From positions 1 to 35,783 of the forward strand of contig NZ_NFKS01000031.1 of assembly GCF_002160515.1 (NCBI RefSeq): 35,783 bases of DNA, read 5' to 3'. The stretch comes from Anaeromassilibacillus sp. An172 (GTDB lineage: Bacteria > Bacillota > Clostridia > Oscillospirales > Acutalibacteraceae). Numbering within the stretch: the first letter of the stretch is position 1; each line of letters opens with the position of its first letter. Under the pieces are notes generated by a model. That model saw nothing but the letters and a program-made list of their open reading frames with translations, did not search any database and had not been told where the DNA came from. Shown piece by piece: positions 1 through 7,696 of this stretch. The position numbers and the translations under genes are program-made.

Positions 1-100
1 GTGTACTCGCCGGAGTATAATTTAGTCGGGAAGAAATTGACCCACGCCTTAAAATCGGCTATCCTTTAAGTGTGTCGAATACTTGAAGGGAGATGGCCAA

Positions 101-1324
101 ATGATAAGGAGTGGGCTAATACTAATGATAAAGGATTTAGCGTTAAAAGGCAAGAGTGTATCTCAAATTGCCAGTGAAGTTGGTGTATCGGAAAATACGG
201 CCAGAAAGTACATAGCTGGGCCGATGAAACCTCACGGATTGCTTGGACGCAAAAAACCATCCAAGTTGGATTCGTATAAACCGATGCTGCAAGAAATGAT
301 GAACCAAGGCATTTTTAACTGCGTTGTACTGCTTGACCGTATTCGTAATATGGGGTACGATGGCAGTATGACGATTCTCAAGGACTATGTACATCCATTT
401 CGTCCGGGAAAATCGACACCGGCAGTGCGAAGATATGAAACGCTGCCAGGAAAGCAGGCACAGATGGATTGGGGTATCTGTCAGTTCGAAGATGAGCAGG
501 GGCAGATCCATTATGTACCGTCCTTTGTGATGGTGCTGAGTCATTCCAGAGCCAGATATGTAGAGTTTACCGCACGTTGCGATCTTCGTAGTCTGGAGCG
601 CTGTATGATTCATGCATTCGAGTATTTTGGAGGAATTCCTGAAGAAGTCCTCACAGATAATATGAAGACCGTTGTAGATCATCGTGAAGCAGGAAAGGTC
701 ATCTGGAACCCTCAATTTGCAAATTTTGCAGCAGAGCTTGGATTCGTCCCCAAGGTGTGTAAGGTACGTAAACCCCAGACAAAGGGGAAGGTAGAGCGGT
801 TGGTTCGTTATGTGAAGGAAAATTTCTTCCCTGGGCGAATCTTTACAAATCTGGAGGATCTTAATCGGCAGGCACTGCAATGGTGCCACCAGGTCAATGC
901 TAAGGTACATGCCACCACTGGTAAAATCCCTGCAAGGGAAATGGCAGCAGAACCGCTGAAGCCATTGCCAGAGCAGGCAGTTCTTGATCGCTACCGCTGG
1001 GAGACCAGGCATGCAACCAGGGATGGTCTGGTCAGTTATGACGGCATTCGATACGGGATTCCCTGGCAGTACAGTGGAAAGGAAGTTCAGGTTCGGCTTC
1101 ATAACGGCAAGGTTGAAATCTACTATAACGAGACGTTGCTTGCCGCACATGAAGCAACCCACGGAGCAGGACGAACCATTCATCTTACCGGCCAGTACCA
1201 GGGCTTGATAGAGAAGCACGGTATTGCGATCCCCAGCTGTATTGCCTATATGCAGTCAGCTTCGGTAGAGCAGCGGGATCTGAGCTTTTATGATCAGATG
1301 ATTGGAGGTGTACACCGTGGTTGA
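101..1324 (+). CDS. istA: IS21-family transposase IstA
   Basis: This is the DDE transposase that cuts and joins the element ends. From the ATG at 101 it has 407 residues, normal for IstA. An N-terminal helix-turn-helix (about residues 15-38, GKSVSQIASEVGVSENTARK) is followed by an rve integrase core. The catalytic residues, counted from this start, are Asp123 in QMDWG, Asp186 in LTDNMK and Glu232 in KGKVER. A C-terminal beta-rich region completes it. The ATG at 101 was chosen because GGGAG lies a suitable distance upstream; an in-frame TTG at 83 is overrun by that same site. It overlaps istB by 8 bases, and the pair is expected to act together in transposition. No frameshift or internal stop is visible, so it may be active. 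Confidence 0.93.
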   Translation: MIRSGLILMIKDLALKGKSVSQIASEVGVSENTARKYIAGPMKPHGLLGRKKPSKLDSYKPMLQEMMNQGIFNCVVLLDRIRNMGYDGSMTILKDYVHPFRPGKSTPAVRRYETLPGKQAQMDWGICQFEDEQGQIHYVPSFVMVLSHSRARYVEFTARCDLRSLERCMIHAFEYFGGIPEEVLTDNMKTVVDHREAGKVIWNPQFANFAAELGFVPKVCKVRKPQTKGKVERLVRYVKENFFPGRIFTNLEDLNRQALQWCHQVNAKVHATTGKIPAREMAAEPLKPLPEQAVLDRYRWETRHATRDGLVSYDGIRYGIPWQYSGKEVQVRLHNGKVEIYYNETLLAAHEATHGAGRTIHLTGQYQGLIEKHGIAIPSCIAYMQSASVEQRDLSFYDQMIGGVHRG

Positions 1325-2099
1325 ATTGGAACACGCAAGAGAGCTTCTTATGACCATGAAACTCTATACGGCGGCAGAGCTATTAGACGCCCACTTGGAA
1401 CAGGCATCTCACGAGCAACAGACCTATCTTCACTTCCTGGATGCACTGTTATCCTCAGAACAGATGGAAAGAAGCAGAAAAAGCCAGGAAACCCGCTTGA
1501 AGCTGTCAAGACTGCCTCATCGTAAGCAACTGGAGGATTTTGATTTTTCCTTCCAACCAAGCATTGACAAACGTCAGATTGATGAGTTAGCCACTCTGGC
1601 CTTTACCGCAAGAACAGAGAATGTGATCCTCATGGGGCCTCCTGGTGTAGGAAAAACGCATTTGGCTGTTGGATTGGCACTTAAGGCACTGGAAACTGGC
1701 ATGGTCGTCTATTACACCACGTTGTCCCATCTGATTGATGACCTCAGAAAGGCACAAACTTTGGGAAAGTTAGAGCGGCGGTTTGGCGTGTACCTCAGAC
1801 CCGCCGTACTGGTGATTGATGAAATTGGATACACACAGCTAAGCCGTCAGGAGGCAGAGCTATTCTTCCGACTGGTTTCTGACCGATACGAGCGTGGCAG
1901 CATGATCCTTACCAGCAACAAATATTTTAGCGACTGGGGAGAACTGCTCAGCGACAATGTTTTGGCAACCGCTTTACTGGATAGGCTGCTTCACCATGCA
2001 CATGTTATTAATATTCGCGGGCAGACCTATAGACTGAAAGATCGTCTGAAGGCTGGTATTCACACCGCACCTCCAGTAACTATTTCGGAAGAATCTTAA
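1317..2099 (+). CDS. istB: IS21-family ATPase / transposition helper IstB
   Basis: This is the AAA+ ATPase that binds target DNA and activates IstA. It has 260 residues from the GTG at 1317. That codon has GGAGGTG 8 bases upstream, whereas an in-frame TTG at 1302 lies before the ribosome site. The Walker A motif GPPGVGKTH lies about residue 106-114 and Walker B VLVIDEIGY about 163-171, both intact. The N-terminal 70 residues are the helical IstB leader region. Its start lies inside the end of istA, so translation is probably coupled. The stop at 2099 is followed by the GC-rich subterminal repeats of the element. Confidence 0.93.
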   Translation: MVELEHARELLMTMKLYTAAELLDAHLEQASHEQQTYLHFLDALLSSEQMERSRKSQETRLKLSRLPHRKQLEDFDFSFQPSIDKRQIDELATLAFTARTENVILMGPPGVGKTHLAVGLALKALETGMVVYYTTLSHLIDDLRKAQTLGKLERRFGVYLRPAVLVIDEIGYTQLSRQEAELFFRLVSDRYERGSMILTSNKYFSDWGELLSDNVLATALLDRLLHHAHVINIRGQTYRLKDRLKAGIHTAPPVTISEES

Positions 2100-2188
2100 C
2101 TGACGATCAATAAACCGGCGGTAATAATCCCGGCGTTGCGGTCATTTTCTTTCCGGCGTTTTTCATTATTTTCTTTCCGGCGTTGACA

Positions 2189-2491
2189 GACTATACTTAA
2201 GTGGACAATTTTATTTTAAATAAAATGAGAAATAAGTATAAATTATTGAGTAAGTAATAGGAAGTGTTATAATAATATTTATATGGTTTCTTAAAATATT
2301 GATGAAATCTTTTAATTAAACTTATACACATATTAAAAAATGCTATTAACATAGGCGAGTTTTGTTTACTTAAGGACCTAAAAATACACTTAAGTAGACA
2401 AATATAGACAGGCATAAAAAATACCTTCCATGCTGCGTGCATAGAAAGTACTTTTTAATATTAGTATGAAGGGAAGATAATAAAATAAATA
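2189..2491. other. Intergenic stretch with ACTTAAG repeats and a terminator-like hairpin
   Basis: No convincing gene lies here. Three copies of ACTTAAG occur (about 2195, 2367 and 2388). Two of them extend to ACTTAAGTGGACAA and ACTTAAGTAGACAA in the same orientation, and read on the other strand they begin TGTC(C/T)ACTTAAGT, like an IS terminus. An imperfect 12-base stem at 2422-2433/2439-2450 is followed by CTTTTT and could end a plus-strand transcript. A minus-strand open frame of 81 codons (2197-2442) lacks a ribosome site, is of low-complexity composition and is partly formed by this hairpin, so I do not call it. The stretch may be debris of an older mobile element. Confidence 0.4.
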
Positions 2492-3433
2492 TTATATAAC
2501 GTTAGAAGAATCCTTAGGTTTTTTACGAGAACGTTTTTTCTTTAATTCTTGTACCAGATTGAAATCTTCTTTGCTAATAATTTCCGGATGGCTTTCAATC
2601 ATGTGATAAGAGTTTCTATGTTTAATAATATCTGAGGAAAAACCAGAAAGCTTGGACTCACTGATATTTTTGAACAGTATTACTTCGCCACAATATTTCT
2701 CGTTGCTTAAAATATTTTCAATGGTTTTATTGCACCAAGTGGATTTTCCTGTGGGTGAGGAGATGCCATTTTCTGTAAGCTCTTTTGAAATTTGTTTATA
2801 GCTTTTTCCTGCAATGTATGAAGAAAAAATAAAACGAACAGTTTCTGCCTCGGATTCATTGATAGTTAAGTTGCCGATTTTATCTTTTTTATAGCCGTAG
2901 CATCGCCTGCGATATAATTCCGATGTTCCATTTTTTGCTTGCTTTTCCAGCCCCCAAATAATATTGAGTCTGCGGGATTCATTTTCTGCTTCGGCTAATC
3001 CACTCAGTATAGAAATAAGAAATTCGTTGTTGCTGTCTCTTGTATCAAGATTTTCACTTTCAAAAATGATGTTAATACCGAGATTTCTTAGTTCACGAAC
3101 AGCAGAAATTACCTCAACAGTGTTTCGACCGAATCTGCGTATGCTTTTGGTTATAATTGTATTTAGCTTTTTATTTCTACAATCATTAAGCATTCTTTGA
3201 TATTGAGAACGTTCGGAGCTTTCATTTCCGCTGCCAATATCTATGTAAATATCATAAAGTCTATAAGTAGGATGACCATGAAATAATTTTACATAATAGG
3301 AAATCTGCTGAGTAAGACTATGTAATTGTTTATGGCTGTTGGTGCTTACACGGCAATAGACACCGATGTTTTTATATAGATTATGTAACTTGCGTATATT
3401 CTTTATAACATTAATCTTTGGCTTGTCAGACAT
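2492..3433 (-). CDS. Serine site-specific recombinase (resolvase + recombinase domains), short form
   Basis: This protein cuts and rejoins DNA through a serine-DNA link and belongs to the large serine recombinase group. The N-terminal resolvase domain (about residues 23-165) has the catalytic serine Ser30 in VYCRVST, and the arginine-rich active-site stretch KSIRRFGRN is present. A Recombinase (PF07508-like) DNA-binding domain follows at about 180-285, including the typical NEKYCGEVILFK. Total length is 313 residues, much shorter than the roughly 450-550 of integrases such as TndX or phiC31; the zinc-ribbon and coiled-coil tail is absent. The start has GGAGG 7 bases upstream on the minus strand. 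It has no adjacent relaxase, phage genes or partner, so it may be a relic of an integrative element, or a short invertase-like enzyme. The function call is firm and the role is not. Confidence 0.85.
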   Translation of the reverse strand: MSDKPKINVIKNIRKLHNLYKNIGVYCRVSTNSHKQLHSLTQQISYYVKLFHGHPTYRLYDIYIDIGSGNESSERSQYQRMLNDCRNKKLNTIITKSIRRFGRNTVEVISAVRELRNLGINIIFESENLDTRDSNNEFLISILSGLAEAENESRRLNIIWGLEKQAKNGTSELYRRRCYGYKKDKIGNLTINESEAETVRFIFSSYIAGKSYKQISKELTENGISSPTGKSTWCNKTIENILSNEKYCGEVILFKNISESKLSGFSSDIIKHRNSYHMIESHPEIISKEDFNLVQELKKKRSRKKPKDSSNVI

Positions 3434-3692
3434 AGTTATCCTCCGTGTGGCAGAAAAAGCAGATAAATGTACAATATGTGTATTATCGTAAAATGATGTA
3501 ATTTTATGGTAAATATATTTGTTATAATAGCAAATATATGAAGAAATTCATAGTTATATACACTTAGATTTTTGATATATGGTAAAAAATAGAAATATTG
3601 TTAATATTACCTAAGCATTGACATGCAAAGATTGTCGATATATTGAGTTTCTGATTAGTGCAACACTAAATAATAAACTAACTGTAGACTAG

Positions 3693-3722
3693 GACCGCTT
3701 AACGTTTGTAGGCGGTCTTTTC
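3693..3722 (+). terminator. Orphan Rho-independent terminator, possible small RNA end
   Basis: GACCGCTT (3693-3700) pairs with AGGCGGTC (3710-3717) across a 9-base loop, and TTTTT follows. This is a classical plus-strand terminator, and the opposite strand lacks a T tract. No plus-strand gene lies upstream within about 260 bases. A TTGACA at about 3618 with a TATATT 15 bases further on could start a short RNA of 80-100 nucleotides ending here. Alternatively the gene it served has been lost. Confidence 0.7.
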
Positions 3723-4024
3723 ATATTTAAAATCAAATTATAACCAAGTAAAATTCTTTAAAATAATCCTACAGTTAAGCGTAACACCAACCTATAAAAA
3801 TACCATTGCGTCCAGCAAGAAAATAACCTGTAGGTTCTAAGTACGTAGCAGTTTTTAATGAGTTCAGTCAGATATTTATTGGTGCGCCAGTCTGTTTTCG
3901 ACAGTAAGCAAGTATTATCCCATATTTGAGTTGCTGGTTTGATTTAATCGTTTTATTTTACGAATATAATAAATAATATAAAGAAAATATTTAAAAAACT
4001 ATGAATAAGTGATATAATCACAAT

Positions 4025-4059
4025 ATACGATTATATTTTTCAAAAATAAATAATCGTAT
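4025..4059. promoter_or_regulatory. 10-base inverted repeat upstream of the agr operon
   Basis: ATACGATTAT (4025-4034) and ATAATCGTAT (4050-4059) are perfect inverted repeats. A T5/A5 pair lies inside the gap. The element lies 34 bases before the start codon of the response regulator, where a promoter operator or leader hairpin would sit. It has no T tract that would make it a terminator. It does not resemble the tandem direct repeats bound by most LytTR regulators. Confidence 0.45.
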
Positions 4060-4092
4060 CTGCTGATATTATAATATGGTAGGTGATATATA

Positions 4093-4818
4093 TTGATTAA
4101 TATATCGGTTATAGATGATGAACCAATTTTTGTTGAAATTTTAGTTAATGAAATATATAAATATTGTAGTTTGTTGAATATACATGCTAATATTGATAAA
4201 TTTTATAATGCATATGATATTATGGAAAATTTTAAAAAATATCATCTTATTTTTCTTGATATAAATATGCCCTTTGTTGATGGACTTGCTATTGCAAAAA
4301 TAATTAATGATTCGAAAAAGGAATCAGAGATACCATTTTTTGTTTTTATTACAAGCCACGATGAGCTCGTATTTGATGCATTGAAATTTTTCCCATATTC
4401 CTTTATACGTAAAACTGATATTACCAGTACAACATGTATTTCTGAACTTTTAATTAGAGTATCGAATTTGATTGAGAAGAACGGTAAAACAATAACTATA
4501 AGGACTAACAGACAAGATGTAGTTTTAAGAGTTTCGGATATCATTTATATTGAAAAATATAAAAATTATTCATATATTAAAACGAAATTAGAACGCTATC
4601 CGGTTAAATCATCATTATTATCTTATGAAAAACTTCTTTCTGATTATGGGTTTATTCGCTGTCATGATGGATATATTGTTAGCATTAATAATATTTATAA
4701 AATATCTGATAAATTTATTTTGCTTACTAATAATGAAAATATTCCAATGAGTAGAAATAAAAGTAAAGCGGTGAAAGAAGCTTTTGTTAAAAGGAGTATT
4801 TTTTATAATGGACAATGA
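4093..4818 (+). CDS. agrA: LytTR-family response regulator, AgrA-like
   Basis: This is a cytoplasmic two-component response regulator. The receiver domain spans residues 1-125, with the acidic pair DDE near the N terminus and the phospho-acceptor Asp56 in LIFLDINMP. A LytTR DNA-binding domain covers about residues 140-235 (for example DIIYIEKYKNYSYI and FIRCHDGYIVSI), as in AgrA and ComE. Its length of 241 residues is typical. The start is TTG, with AGGTGAT 5 bases upstream. It overlaps the next gene, a GHKL kinase, by 11 bases, and AgrB and AgrD follow, so this is the regulator of an agr-type peptide quorum-sensing system. Codon use is extremely AT-rich compared with the sugar genes later in the window. 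Confidence 0.9.
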   Translation: MINISVIDDEPIFVEILVNEIYKYCSLLNIHANIDKFYNAYDIMENFKKYHLIFLDINMPFVDGLAIAKIINDSKKESEIPFFVFITSHDELVFDALKFFPYSFIRKTDITSTTCISELLIRVSNLIEKNGKTITIRTNRQDVVLRVSDIIYIEKYKNYSYIKTKLERYPVKSSLLSYEKLLSDYGFIRCHDGYIVSINNIYKISDKFILLTNNENIPMSRNKSKAVKEAFVKRSIFYNGQ

Positions 4819-6139
4819 TATAATAAATCTAATTTTTGAATTATTTATTAATTTTTATCAAGGAGTGGTGTTTGTTAGTTTTTGTTATAAATTATTAACT
4901 CCTACGAAAAATCAATCTGTAAATAAAATTGCTTATTGTTCTGTTGTTATAATGATGTTTTTAGCAATCACTATAATGAATTATTTATATATATCTTTTG
5001 CATATATAGAAACAGTAGTATTTTTTGCAATAATGATGACGTATTGTATTTTCTTTTTTACAGATAAATTTTTTGTAAGAATATTGGTTCCATTATCGAT
5101 AAACTTGTTGTATTCTGTATTATCATTTGGAATAAACTACTTTTTTTCTGCTGTTATTGATAGTGATTATAATTATCTTATGAGTGAAAGCACAGTATAT
5201 AGATACATATATGTAGTTTTAGTGAATTTAATTTTTTTAGTTTTTTTGTGCATAACGTATAAGTTACTTAAAAATAATTTTTATATAATGAAAAAAAGAG
5301 AAAAACTTTTAATACTTTCAATGCCTATATTAAGTATTATAGTTGGTATGCTTACTTTTTTAGTCTCCTCGAATAGAATGATATTGAATAGAGATAGAAT
5401 AATATTAGGTCTTGTATCAATAATTATTCTTTTATTTACTTTTCTCAATTTTTATCTTATAAATCATATATCAAAAAACTATGAATTGAAAAAGAAAAGT
5501 ATAATTGCAAATAAAGAAAAAGAGCTATATAGAATTCAAATTTTAAATTCCCAAAAATATTTGAATAATATTTCTGAGATTAAACATAATATCCGAAATC
5601 AGTTATTATGTGTTGAAAATCTTATTGATCAAAAGAAGTATTTAGAAGCAAAAAAAATATGCATAAGTATTGATAATAATATTAATGCAAATATACATTT
5701 TTATAAAACCGGTAATGTGTATTTGGATGCAATATTAAATATAGTTAAAGAAAAAGCTAACACAAATAGTATAAATTTAAAAGTTGAATGTTACAATAAT
5801 CTTAATTTTGTAGATGGTGATGATTTGGCAGTAGTTATTGGTAATCTTGCAGATAATGCTATAGAAGCGCTTAAAAATGAGCAGAAAAAAGAACTGAAAA
5901 TTGAAATTATTCAAAAAGGTGTTTATGCAATTCTTAGTGTTCAGAATTTCTGTACTAAATCTGTTTTGGAAACTAATCCGAAACTTATCACTAATAAACA
6001 AGATAAATCAAATCATGGGTTTGGATTAAGCAGTGTAAAAAAAATTATAAAAAAATACAAAGGTGAAATTTCTTATTTCGAAGAAAATAATTGTTTTTAT
6101 GTAAATATAACAATTGAAATACCAAATATAACCAAATAA
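4808..6139 (+). CDS. agrC: AgrC-like GHKL sensor histidine kinase
   Basis: This is a membrane sensor kinase expected to detect the secreted AgrD peptide and phosphorylate the regulator encoded just upstream. From the ATG at 4808 it has 443 residues. About six hydrophobic segments fill residues 1-220. The phospho-accepting His260 lies in IKHNIRNQL, the HxxxN-type box typical of AgrC/ComD kinases. A GHKL ATPase domain follows, with the N box VVIGNLADNAIEAL and a GFGLSSVKKI glycine box. The start was set at 4808 because AAGGAG lies at 4791-4796. An upstream TTG at 4784 precedes that site. It overlaps the end of the regulator gene, so the two are co-translated. Confidence 0.9.
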   Translation: MDNDIINLIFELFINFYQGVVFVSFCYKLLTPTKNQSVNKIAYCSVVIMMFLAITIMNYLYISFAYIETVVFFAIMMTYCIFFFTDKFFVRILVPLSINLLYSVLSFGINYFFSAVIDSDYNYLMSESTVYRYIYVVLVNLIFLVFLCITYKLLKNNFYIMKKREKLLILSMPILSIIVGMLTFLVSSNRMILNRDRIILGLVSIIILLFTFLNFYLINHISKNYELKKKSIIANKEKELYRIQILNSQKYLNNISEIKHNIRNQLLCVENLIDQKKYLEAKKICISIDNNINANIHFYKTGNVYLDAILNIVKEKANTNSINLKVECYNNLNFVDGDDLAVVIGNLADNAIEALKNEQKKELKIEIIQKGVYAILSVQNFCTKSVLETNPKLITNKQDKSNHGFGLSSVKKIIKKYKGEISYFEENNCFYVNITIEIPNITK

Positions 6140-6218
6140 CGACTAAATTTACCCTGAAATAAAATAACTTTCAGAGATCTGCTATAATTTTGATAGAAAA
6201 TGTAGAGGAAGAATTTTA

Positions 6219-6797
6219 ATGCAACATCATCTATCGCAAAGTATAGCGGATTTTCTTTTATGTCAAAAAATAATTAATAAAAAAGAAAAAGAGATATATA
6301 TTTACGGAATACAACTTTTTCTTTCGTCAATAGTTAATTTATTAATTTGCATAACAATAAGTTTATTGTTAGATGAATTAGCTAACGGAATATTATTTTT
6401 TGTTTTGTTTTCATCATTACGAAGATTTACAGGTGGATTTCATTGTAAAACTTTTATAATGTGCAATATAGTTTTTTCTATGATTGTTACATTTGTATTG
6501 TTAGTCAATAGATTCGTTGGAAATATCTTTGGAGAACTTGTTTTTTTTATTGCGACAGTATTTTTTTGTTTCATGTGTATATGGTTGTTTTCACCAGTAT
6601 ATAACAAAAATAAAAAGTTAACAAATATTGAAATTAAAAAATTTAAAATTATATCGATAGTTGTTTACATGATACATATATTTTTTTATTTTTTAATATT
6701 AATAATATTTAATTATAGATTAAATATTATTTTGACGGGAGATTTAATAGTTGTATTTATGATTTTATTGGGAGTTGTTAATAATAAAAAATTGTAA
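6219..6797 (+). CDS. agrB: AgrB-type propeptide-processing membrane protease
   Basis: AgrB is an integral membrane cysteine endopeptidase that removes the C-terminal tail of AgrD and closes the lactone or thiolactone ring. This 192-residue protein has the family signature RRFTGGFHCKTF followed by the catalytic pair His75 and Cys82, with the 7-residue spacing known for Staphylococcus AgrB (His77/Cys84). Several hydrophobic segments cover residues 30-62, 85-125 and 140-190. AGAGGAAG precedes the ATG. The gene lies 79 bases after the kinase, and a TATAAT at 6183-6188 in that gap could give it its own promoter. Confidence 0.93.
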   Translation: MQHHLSQSIADFLLCQKIINKKEKEIYIYGIQLFLSSIVNLLICITISLLLDELANGILFFVLFSSLRRFTGGFHCKTFIMCNIVFSMIVTFVLLVNRFVGNIFGELVFFIATVFFCFMCIWLFSPVYNKNKKLTNIEIKKFKIISIVVYMIHIFFYFLILIIFNYRLNIILTGDLIVVFMILLGVVNNKKL

Positions 6798-6892
6798 AAA
6801 ATGATATATTTAATGTTATACGCGTCATAGTAACATTTTCTATATCAGAAATAAATAATATTTATAATTTATAGTGGTAAGGAGTAGTAAAA

Positions 6893-7045
6893 ATGAACTT
6901 AAAAAAAATTATTGGAAAATCTGTGGCAAAATTAGCATTGATGGCAGCAAAAGAAGCTTCAGGCACAGCTTCATGGTATGGTAGTTGTCAACCTAAAGAA
7001 CCTAAAAATCTTAAAGATTATATAAATAAAAGAAAACTTAAATGA
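6893..7045 (+). CDS. agrD: AgrD-like autoinducer propeptide (50 residues), serine at the ring position
   Basis: This is the signal precursor of the agr system. It has a strong AAGGAG and an ATG at 6893, and it lies directly after agrB. Its layout is that of AgrD: an amphipathic N-terminal helix (residues 3-20, KKIIGKSVAKLALMAAKE), a short core, and a charged C-terminal tail starting QPKEPKNL (residues 33-40), the recognition tail common in clostridial AgrD proteins. The core is SWYGSC just before the tail. By alignment with the clostridial pattern (ring residue six positions before Q of QPxEP), the ring-forming residue is Ser27 rather than Cys, giving a predicted ring S-W-Y-G-S with Cys32 right after the cut. 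The gene assignment is strong; the exact mature peptide is inference. Confidence 0.85.
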   Translation: MNLKKIIGKSVAKLALMAAKEASGTASWYGSCQPKEPKNLKDYINKRKLK

Positions 7046-7180
7046 CTTAAATAGAAATTATTGTAACATAAATATAAAAATAATTTCAATAAATTTATTG
7101 TATATTTTTTATATTGATAACATAATAAAGTGCAAAAATATATAAAGTATTATATTCTTTATTGATTATGGAGGAGCAAA

Positions 7181-7678
7181 GTGAATTATAATTTTTTTGA
7201 ACAAAACTCTATTGAAACGCCTTTCTTGACTGTTAAAGGTAATCTTATATGTTGGCAAAATACAATTATTCAGATAAGTAATATTTCTTCTATATCTAAA
7301 GATAGTATGAACATAAAGCCTTTTCCTTCTTTGTCGTTAATTGTTGCTTTAGCAGGCTGGATTTTAATATCAGTAAACAGTGTACCTGTAGGTGTATGTT
7401 TGCTAGCCATAGGTATAGGTTGGTTTGCTACATGGCTTTGTGATGTTTACCAAAAAAGCAAACTTAAAAAATTAGTGTTTGTGATGAATTCTGGCGAAAA
7501 ATACACTATAATTTTTGGCAGTCTTTTATTCCTTGAAGAAGTATTAAAGATACTTACAGAACTTTTAGCATTCAAAAATGAAAGTTCAAATATTGTATTT
7601 AATATAAAAGATAATAAAATAGATACCATGATTTGTGATAATGAGTTCCACGACGATTCAACTGTAATAAAGAATTAG
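7181..7678 (+). CDS. DUF6232-like small membrane protein
   Basis: This 165-residue protein of unknown function starts at GTG 7181 with GGAGGAG upstream. The N-terminal 45 residues resemble the start of DUF6232-type proteins (FLTVKGNLICWQNTIIQISNISSI). A hairpin of two membrane segments (about residues 48-86) follows, then a soluble part (about 95-130, LVFVMNSGEKYTIIFG) of PH-like character. The C-terminal end reads NEFHDDSTVIKN. Nearly the same motif stands at the N terminus of the next protein, which suggests the two interact or share a beta-roll type repeat. It lies 135 bases after agrD and ahead of a shared terminator. The DUF assignment is from memory of sequence character and needs a profile search. 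Confidence 0.7.
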   Translation: MNYNFFEQNSIETPFLTVKGNLICWQNTIIQISNISSISKDSMNIKPFPSLSLIVALAGWILISVNSVPVGVCLLAIGIGWFATWLCDVYQKSKLKKLVFVMNSGEKYTIIFGSLLFLEEVLKILTELLAFKNESSNIVFNIKDNKIDTMICDNEFHDDSTVIKN

Positions 7679-7696
7679 TATACAAGGTGATGATAT

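Larger units (their letters stand above)
2..2188 (+). mobile_element. IS21-family insertion sequence (istA + istB), nearly complete
   Basis: The element carries the two genes typical of IS21: a DDE transposase and an overlapping AAA+ ATPase. The ends are inferred from related terminal sequences. The left end begins TGTACTCGCCGGA at base 2. The reverse complement of the right end begins TGTCAACGCCGGAAAG at 2188. A second, subterminal repeat (CGGGAAGAAATTGACC on the left, CCGGAAAGAAAATGACC on the right when inverted) lies at a matching distance on each side. Multiple subterminal repeats are usual in IS21. The left end sits at the window edge, so a target duplication cannot be checked and the true left end could lie slightly outside. 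Base composition is clearly more GC-rich than the flanking DNA, which fits recent arrival. Confidence 0.8.
3434..4092. other. 659-base gene-poor stretch between recombinase and agr locus
   Basis: No supported gene lies here. It contains: a 9-base inverted repeat (ATATATTTG 3513-3521, CAAATATAT 3531-3539) that frames a TATAAT at 3523-3528, resembling an operator over a promoter; a TTGACA at about 3618; the orphan terminator listed separately; a 9-base inverted repeat TAACTGTAG (3679-3687) / CTACAGTTA (3769-3777); and a third related copy CCTGTAGG at about 3827. On the minus strand roughly 3750-3940 stays open for about 55 codons without a usable start, possibly a decayed gene fragment, but I recognise nothing in it. 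The last 100 bases are the upstream region of the agr genes. Confidence 0.4.

Noticed and set aside
143-1219. Long minus-strand frame opposite istA (358 codons)
   Set aside because: Mirror frame of a well-supported transposase gene; no ribosome site and improbable amino-acid composition.
2197-2442. 81-codon minus-strand frame rich in Tyr, Leu and Phe
   Set aside because: No ribosome site, AT-driven composition, start inside a hairpin, no recognisable family.
3750-3940. Minus-strand frame with peptide stretch KTDWRTNKYLTELIKN
   Set aside because: It looks somewhat protein-like but has no start, no ribosome site and no family I recognise; kept only as possible gene debris.
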